Shown here: positions 57,001 through 64,000 of the stretch, one piece after another
Layout: each line of letters begins with the position of its first letter
How positions within the stretch are numbered: the stretch's first letter is position 1
Source: Arthrinium phaeospermum
Taxonomy: Eukaryota > Ascomycota > Sordariomycetes > Amphisphaeriales > Apiosporaceae
Direction: 5' to 3'
NCBI GenBank assembly: GCA_006503535.1
Contig: QYRS01000002.1
Span: 3,286,001-3,350,000 of the forward strand
DNA length: 64,000 nt
Program-made: the position numbers and the translations under genes
Notes under the pieces: model-generated
Databases searched by the model: none
The model's input: only the letters and a program-made list of their open reading frames with translations
Told to the model about the DNA's origin: nothing

Positions 57001-60000
57001 AGGTTCAGGCCGCGGAGACCTGCTTGCTTGGTTCGCTCCGTAACAAGACCCAGAGGATCAGAGCCTTGACGCGTCCTCGACCCCAAGAACGAAGACGTAC
57101 TGGGCATTAAGGCCGCATTCATGGTGTTCGGATGTTCAACACTATCTGCTCTACTTAACGGAAGTCCCTTTGAGGTACAGAAAAGGTCTACAGCACAGAG
57201 TAGTCTATTTTGGGATGGCTTATAAGTCATAATCAGTTGTGAAAGTATTGTCAACAATGCGCCCATGGCTTTCAGCACCCATGACCGGCCCATTTCACAA
57301 TCTTCCTACCGTGCCATCGACTCTACAGCTCATCCTGCAGAGTATTCGCTCGTATCCAGTCCTCATTCCGATATCTCAATCAAGCCCGTCTAGAAAACCT
57401 GTGATTGAGGTGTGATGACATGTCCCTGCAATGTACTTTGCCTCATGAGTTTTGATGAGAATACAGGCTTGGGGGGTGGATTCGGCGTCAGCCCGAGATG
57501 AACATGTTCGGGGATATTCGAGTTGCTGAGGTTGGTAAAGGATAAGACCCAGCTGCTTTCGGAAATGGGAAGCGAGCAGATCTGGAAAGTGAGGGCCTGA
57601 AAGAGCGCTAGCCCCTGTGAGTTGAGATCTTGAGAAACAGTACTAGGAAATCAACGCTTCAGGTTGAGGAGAATGGCCTGATTTCCAAAGACCACATGCC
57701 GGCAGATGGGATACAGCGCAACTACATCACTTCTCGTCTCGCATTGTGGTGCAGAGGTCTCTGGCTATCCTATACTGGCTTGCATGCGGGTCTCAAACTC
57801 GAACCTGTCAGTCCTGTCGAGGGCGAAAAGGAAAACATGACTACCGGTATGGGAAGAGAAGAACGATAAGTGCAATCCGCAGAAGTCACCCTTTGGCTTG
57901 GCTGATCATCGGAGGGAAAGGGAATGGCAGGTGTTTGTTTCCCATGGAGCTGCCGCTGCATGCATGATTTGAGATGGCCTGCTGCCATTGGCCACGGAGG
58001 TTAAATTGCAGGGGCCCTCAATCACCTTGACCGCGGCCAGCAGATGCCAATGGGGACGCCTCTCCTTGCAGAACCTCTGTACTTCGGGTATGACCCTCAG
58101 TGTCACTGCAGTAGAGCCGTGCCGGAATTAACAGATCGATCGTCTCCCAATCCTCTCTGTTTGGTGATGACCCAGTCAGTCTGTTGCACTATGCTGTCAG
58201 CAAGTCATTGGCCTTCTCTTCAGGCTCCATCACTTCCAGAGGTCGGTCAGGATTTACAGTTTACTAGCGAGTATTGCCCCCGTCACTCTGCAGCTCGAAT
58301 GGACACGTAATCATCGGTTGGCTTGGTTATCACATTCGAGGCTGATCAGAGGCCAGGTCCAGCTGCTTCTGCCGTGCTATACGTACAAGCGCAGACAGGT
58401 TTTCTACAGGTTGAGAGAGGGCCTCCCGAAATATCCGACTGTGCATGTCTACACACCGGAGCGCGTCTCCCCTGTCTCATGTAGAGTTTTGGTCACTTGC
58501 TGTTTCGTAATTCGCAGTGTTCTGGACTCACCGAGTTCCGTGTGAACAACAACGAGCCTGGCACTCTAGTCTGGCCAGGGCTGTTCGGGAAGCTGCAGTT
58601 TTCTGGCGCAGGTGCTGGAGGCTTTGCGTAACCCGAGCAAGCCCTTGGCTGGCTGCATATCGAGTCATTGATCACAAATGATACTTCTCTGGCAGCCGCC
58701 CTGTTGGGAGCAACAACGCCCAATTGCCCCGTACATACGGTATTCCTGAACAACAGAAGGCCATCGGGGTTTGGTCAGCTACCTTTGGAAACCTGCTGGG
58801 CTAGCCTGGTACTTGGACAAACACTGCACCTCTGGGGGGTTGAGACCGGCCCAAGCAGGGCTGAATTCTCAACGTCTGAGCCCCCCACCGAAAGGCTGCT
58901 ATCTGTCCCCAATATCATTCTAGAAAGAAAGCAGAGTTGCAAGCCAGTCGTCGACCAAACGCCGATGAATAACAGAGACAGGAACAGGTGGCACCTACCT
59001 AGCATCCCTTGAACGAAGGCTAACGAAAGCCATCGTTCGTTGAAGCCACACCCTCCCCCCCGAGCATTGCTCAGCACATGGCACATAGTATGCATGTAGG
59101 TTAGGTGGATGGCTGATGGTCTCAGGCAACGCCTGGCCGCTAACGGGCCTGGATTTGGCAAGAACATCCGATAGACTTCAGGCCCGTTTCCGTGTGGCAG
59201 GGCCTCTAACGTCCAGCTTCACGTACCTGTAGCAGCATCTCCCTCTTTTTTTCGCCAGGCAGGCGGCGGCTTGGGCGGAGCTGCAGTCCAGTCAGGGCCT
59301 AGTGGAAGCAGTGGAAGCCGAAGCTCGTTGCCTCAAAGCTTCGCCTTCATGATTTAAGGTTGATGGAAGCGACACCTTGTCAACGATTTCAACGTCTGGG
59401 TCGATCAAGTTGTGCCCATTCCGGCTCGGGTAAGGCGCGAAGGCTTTCAAGTCACACCGGGTTGTGCTTGGCTGCAATTGGCTAGTCGCACGGCCAAACG
59501 GTGGGTGTGGCTACATTATGTATTGTATGTAGGTAAGTATGTATGTGTATATGAGAAGTATGTAATCAAAGAGGTGAGGGGGGCTCGGGGGCCTGCCAAC
59601 CTGGCCTTGTATCACTAATAAAATATCCAACGAGGTTTAATCGGAATTCCCTGAGAGGAAAGACTCCAACCCCCCATCTGATTACATACGCTCCGTAGCA
59701 AGGGGAGGATCTTGATCGATGTTGACTCGTATTAGGGCCCCCCTAGGCGTACTCCTCCTTTCCTTTTCCATTAACTATTGATGTTTTATCTAGTCTGTAT
59801 CTCTTTATTTCAAGGTTAACATTCAGGATTCTTTCTTCTAGAAGCTTGGGATGAAGGGACGGACGTAGTTTCTCGGCTTGGCCCGCCTGAGACGAAGTGA
59901 GGGGCGCTTTACCAGTACGCCGCTACTTCCTTCAAAGTCGGCTTAAATCAGCAATCACCACCCAGTGCAGCCACTGTACCTAAGGCATGTACATACCACA

Positions 60001-60284
60001 TTGATTGATAGATACCAACCCACATGCACCTTCATTTCCTCATAGTGAAGTCGGTGGCTTCTCGCAGCCCGAACCACACCACTGTGCTTGAAACCTTGAC
60101 AGTTGTTGCCCGTAGTCGTCTCTTGCGAGTCCGTTCCCCACTTCCCCATCCCATCCGTTCTTTTTGTTCCTTATTCCTCTTCGGGGTTGGCTCCGGACCT
60201 GGCGAAGCAACCTCTCAACCCCTTCTCCCCACCTCAGGCTCTCTACTACTAGTCCCCGGCTCGAGCAGGAGCCTGACGATCAAG
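54098..60284. other. Gene-poor region, 6.2 kb
   Basis: Only short frames, many from non-ATG codons. Plausible but unrecognised pieces are the minus-strand ATG frame 56994-57293 (99 aa, starting MGRSWVLKAMGAL) and a + frame 58485-59012 interrupted by one TAA. Neither is annotated as a gene. The last 250 bases are CT-rich, like a fungal 5' UTR, and precede the candidate gene below. No transposon features or tRNA were seen. Confidence 0.45.
55036..55053. repeat. (CT)9 microsatellite
   Basis: Nine CT units inside a longer pyrimidine-rich tract. A GATA-type run lies at 54230-54243 and a T/C-rich run at 61686-61730. Confidence 0.8.
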
Positions 60285-61113
60285 ATGCCTTTTAATAAAG
60301 TCGAACCCCGGTTCATTTCAGACCGTTACCATGTGCGACCCCTGCCGTGGCTTGTGCCCATGCACCTCTGACTTGCTTTCTGCACGCGATACGGTAGGAT
60401 GGAGATGGGGTGACATGTAGTGCCATGTAATCGGATTCGACATCTTCTCTGCACACACACTCACACACACAAACCTGCTCTCGACTTACTAAAAAGGGCC
60501 CAGCAGCCGTTTCTGGCCTATGGCGTGTACACGAAGGAAGACCTCTGGGTTCATCAGAGATCGGTCACATCACACAAGATCTGGAACGCCAAAGTGGACA
60601 ACAATACAGCTTATGCGAGCTTCTTTCCCAATAGCAGCAGCAACGGCACAATTGCGAGTTCAGTCGTCGTGATTAAGTTCTTGCCAATTTGCAGGCCCTG
60701 CGCAGTCGAGTGCTTTCTGCCTTATCTGGCAGTAGGCCCAGATTCGACAAGACGGCCCGTTCCGACAGGAAATTGAACTCGAGAAACCGCAGGGACTGCA
60801 AACCTTCCATGGGTGGTGGATGGGGCAAGCAGTGCAGAATGACGAAGCGGAAGAAGAAAGTACACACATACCTACTTAGCTGGTCACAGGGCGTTTTACC
60901 CACTTTGTTCGAATTATGCCTTCGGCACGCAGCTCGAGAGCCATCTGCAATCACCAAGGAACAAGTGCTCTTTTCTGATTTAATCGCTATCCACAGTTCC
61001 TGCAGCTGCTGGACACAACTTCTCAAGCCGTGATCGACTCGGCATCCGCGACTGGAACACCGGTCCTCAGCACTGCAGTGGCTCTTCAAACGGTCCTGGA
61101 ACCCGTCATCTGA
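60285..61113 (+). CDS. Candidate intron-rich gene, unknown function (tentative structure)
   Basis: ATG 60285 sits in a strong context (CAAGATGCC) after a CT-rich leader and opens MPFNKVEPRFISDRYH. A donor at 60333 and acceptor at 60397 (65 bp, CTGAC branch) are plausible. Further coding-like pieces are 60504 to about 60650 (QPFLAYGVYTKEDLW onward), 60736-60859 (RQEIELEKPQGLQTFHGWW), 60933-60964 (REPSAITKEQ) and 60997-61113 (FLQLLDTTSQAVIDSAS, then stop). The last three join in phase through a 73-bp intron (60860-60932) and a 32-bp gap with GT and AG ends. The middle joins are uncertain, and the 32-bp intron is shorter than usual. I recognise no family. Low GC-skewed shadow frames cannot explain the consistent phase of the last pieces. 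Confidence 0.35.
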
Positions 61114-64000
61114 AACAGCCCGGCCTGGATATGGGAATTCTTCTGGCCCTTTCTTTAGCCGTGACCGCAAAATATGGCCGGCCCATACTGACGAAACCTC
61201 AAGTTTGCGACCTAGCGGCAGCCTGCCTAAGCGACTTATTGGGTGGTGCGGTGCATGACTGCTGTATGTATGGGCTACGGTACTATATTAAGCACGCATC
61301 GTACATACAGCCAAGGGGGCATTTGCCCACTTCTCGGACCAAGCAAAATTGGTCGTCTGTGAATCCGACTATAGCCTATCTGGGATGGCTTCCCAAGCCC
61401 AGCCTCAAGCCTCGGGTATCCCTCAATTTTATTGGCTGAGCTTCCGGACTGAACCCAACTGCATACTAAGGACGTATGTACTTAGCCAAGATAACTGCGC
61501 TCCACCTTGGCCGTTGATTGGCCCGACGGAGGAGGGTGGCTCCAGGACTAAGTACTTCGCCAAGTACATTCAGCAGCCCTACATATGGATAATGTAAGCT
61601 TCGCAATAGAGTTCGGGGCCGACGTCAACAGGAGAGACACCAGTCTGCAAGGCCGCCCTATGAACGATCTCTAGCTTGGGATCCTTTCCTTTTTTTTCTC
61701 TTTCATTTTCTTTTTTCTTTTTGTCTTTTATCCACGGACAGACTGGGTTCTTATTCGAAGCTAAGCCAATCTCGGTACAATGTTGAAAGGTTTACGTAGA
61801 ACCACACGTGTCAGTCGGGATCATTGACAACGTTGACGCCAATGAACTTGGCTTTCCTGTCTTGATTCTACGTCCGTACCTCCCGGAGGCCCCCCACCTA
61901 ACTGGCTTAGGAGAGTACTTATTGGCACACATCAGCCGTTAGAGCCAAGCCTTGGCCGCGGTGGTTCGGTCGATGCCGAGTAGTGTAATGTACGGGTTCC
62001 AACCGGCTTCTGGTCGTATCGTGGTTCGTGGAGGTAGGGCCGAAAACATCCCATGATCTTTCCCACCAGGGAACATCGGGGTTTCCATTGTATAGGCGGG
62101 CCTTGAAGCCTCGCTTGAGTCTGACGGCTCAGCTGGAAGTCGAGTAATGCGGCAAGTTACAAACTCGGTCTAATATCAATTCCACACTACGGAAGGCAGC
62201 GTGTGCCCCTCTGGCATGGCCGCAAGCAAGCCTGCCTCGCCATGCGGACAAAGTACTCGCCCGAAATGGCAAAGTACATGTTACCTCTGACTGGAAGGAA
62301 CGGCAGTCAAATGCAAGACACACGAAGCCCAGGCTGTTCCGATTTGAATGGCAGGCTCTGGCTTCATATTGCCCATGACGCTCATAGGCGTGTCATGCAG
62401 GTAGCCGAAGACTGAGTGCCAACCTTGGCCAGGTAGATCCCTTCCTAATTACCAGCAGTGTTTGTGGCGCATCATAGGAGTGTAGGGAGGATAGCTGCAG
62501 ATCTTGATGCACGAGGTATGGAGTTTTCGCAAGACCTCCAGTAGGTAAGCTGTTTTCGCACCATACCCACCCGCCAGCATCGCATATACATCCTCTATCA
62601 CTTCAACTGGCTGTCAGCTCGCGTACTCGACTCGCAAGTTGCTATGCTATACGGCGTAATGCGGCCAAAATACATGAAACAGCATCTGACTTCGAAAGGA
62701 TTGGTGTAATTCCAATGCCAGCACACATCAGGAGGTCTTCTGTAACCAAACAAGGCAACTCATACTATTGAGATGATTACCATAGACTTATTTGGTTTGT
62801 GAGGCTAGAAGGACTAGAACAGTAGCTTCACCTACAAGCCTCACACCCACGGGGCGGTCCATTGCGTTGACTGCGAGTTGTGTTGGATATCGAATTCTTG
62901 ACATACAGCACTCCGGCCAGCCAGGGCCTTCCCCATCTTCACAGCACGAAGAAATGAAAATAACATACACCGTCCACGCGCGTCCTATCGATATCTGATC
63001 AGTAATTGCAGCGTCGACGAGTCTGTGGCTGTAGACTTTGCGCATCCTGAGCCCTTCCATTCTGCATCAAATCTCTAGCTTAGTAGTCCTCGAGCATAGA
63101 GCATACCCCCAGTCGTTTCCAGCGCCGCTGTCGGCCCTAGTAACTGCCCGAAGCCTACCTCATGCCCTAGGCGTAGGTGTTATCTCGATCTTCTCGCTGT
63201 TCGAACAGAAAGAACCATAACTGGCTCGTCCTGAGTTGACATGATCATACAAGAGTTACTCTCTAGCGTCTAACGCCTCCATCCCCACCGACTGTCGTCT
63301 ATGCAGCCACTCGAACAGGTCTATGAGAACAACTAGCTTTGATCCGCGCTCGGAGCTGTGGTACAAGCAGTCTAGCTCCAGGACTCTCTCTATCCTTCCT
63401 CGCAGGGTCCTTGTGTCTTCGGGAGACACCACGCCAGGGGCTCGCAGCTAACGCTTAGAAGTATATAGATTCCCTTTCCTCCTTAAACATGGCATCTTGG
63501 TTCCAACAGAACTAGCCAAACCAACCACGTTGACGAGAACAGTCAAAACACGCTCCTGTGGCATTCCACACTATCCTGCGCCAATATACTCATCCTCTTG
63601 TCGGGCCAAGTTCAAAACCCAAGCATCTTCCATAGAAGAAGACACGCGAGTCCTTGCCACGGTTGGTCCGACACCGATGTTCACCGATACACAACACTGA
63701 AAGCTGAGAGTTTTCGAGTACTGGTTTCACTGTAGAAGAGGTACGCATGCCCATTTCAAATGCTCTCAACTTCCCGGGTCGCCCCTCCTACCAGTCCAAT
63801 TGCTTGCAACGCATAGACATATGCGCACCGAAGGGGGCGCTGTTGCCGTGTCTGGTCCCGAGGATTCGGAGCCAGTGGCGCTGCAAGCCATTCTCCAGCG
63901 GAGACTGGATCGATCAATCACAGAATCAGGATTTCATGGACATGGCGCTGATCGACTGACAGGAACGTTTTGTAAGTCTTGCATATCAGCAGTCGATACG
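61114..64000. other. Gene-poor right end of the window
   Basis: About 2.9 kb. A 102-aa ATG frame (61131-61439, starting MGILLALSLAVTAKYG) has a hydrophobic start but no other support and directly follows the candidate gene. A T/C-rich run is at 61686-61730. Nothing else is supported. Confidence 0.45.

Noticed and set aside
60420..60480. CA-rich stretch as a CRISPR-like or satellite array
   Set aside because: Only a short CA/CT microsatellite inside a likely intron; no repeat-spacer structure.

Overview
The window is nuclear DNA of a filamentous ascomycete (Pezizomycotina, most likely Sordariomycetes). The genes carry short GT-AG introns (mostly 47-80 bp) and code for typical fungal proteins: an LSB6-type PI 4-kinase, a cytochrome-b5-fused delta-9 desaturase, mitochondrial Lon, a NECAP protein, a GPI-type GH76, a SUR7/PalI protein and an AEC carrier. 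Intergenic DNA is long and rich in microsatellites and pyrimidine tracts. The species cannot be fixed from the sequence alone. All exon structures here were read by eye from splice signals, reading frame and protein continuity.

Layout. 0-19 kb: the 5' part of LSB6 (-, cut by the window edge), a small RS-rich ORF (+), a SNF2/RING helicase-like ATPase (+), the OLE1-type desaturase (-), and an atypical protein kinase (-). 24-36 kb: mitochondrial Lon protease (-), NECAP endocytic adaptor (+, divergent from Lon), an uncharacterised 318-aa protein (-), GH76 cell-wall mannosidase (-), and an uncharacterised protein with LRR-like segments (-). 36.8-42.2 kb: a 16-exon full-length ABCC transporter (-). 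43.4-46.3 kb: SUR7/PalI four-TM protein and a eukaryotic MscL channel in tandem (+). 46.7-54.1 kb: SDR oxidoreductase (-), nitronate monooxygenase (-), HPPK-DHPS folate enzyme (+, divergent from the monooxygenase), and an AEC membrane carrier (+). 54.1-64 kb is gene-poor, but at 60.3-61.1 kb I can assemble what looks like a short intron-rich gene that no single long ORF reveals.

The genes are mostly independent housekeeping functions: lipid signalling and desaturation, endocytosis, cell wall, mitochondrial proteostasis and folate synthesis. I see no secondary-metabolite backbone gene, transposon, CRISPR array or virus. The least routine items are the MscL channel with a Cys4 tail next to SUR7, the kinase with altered catalytic motifs, the hidden gene near 60.7 kb, and an intergenic TACGGAGTA element found in four exact copies.
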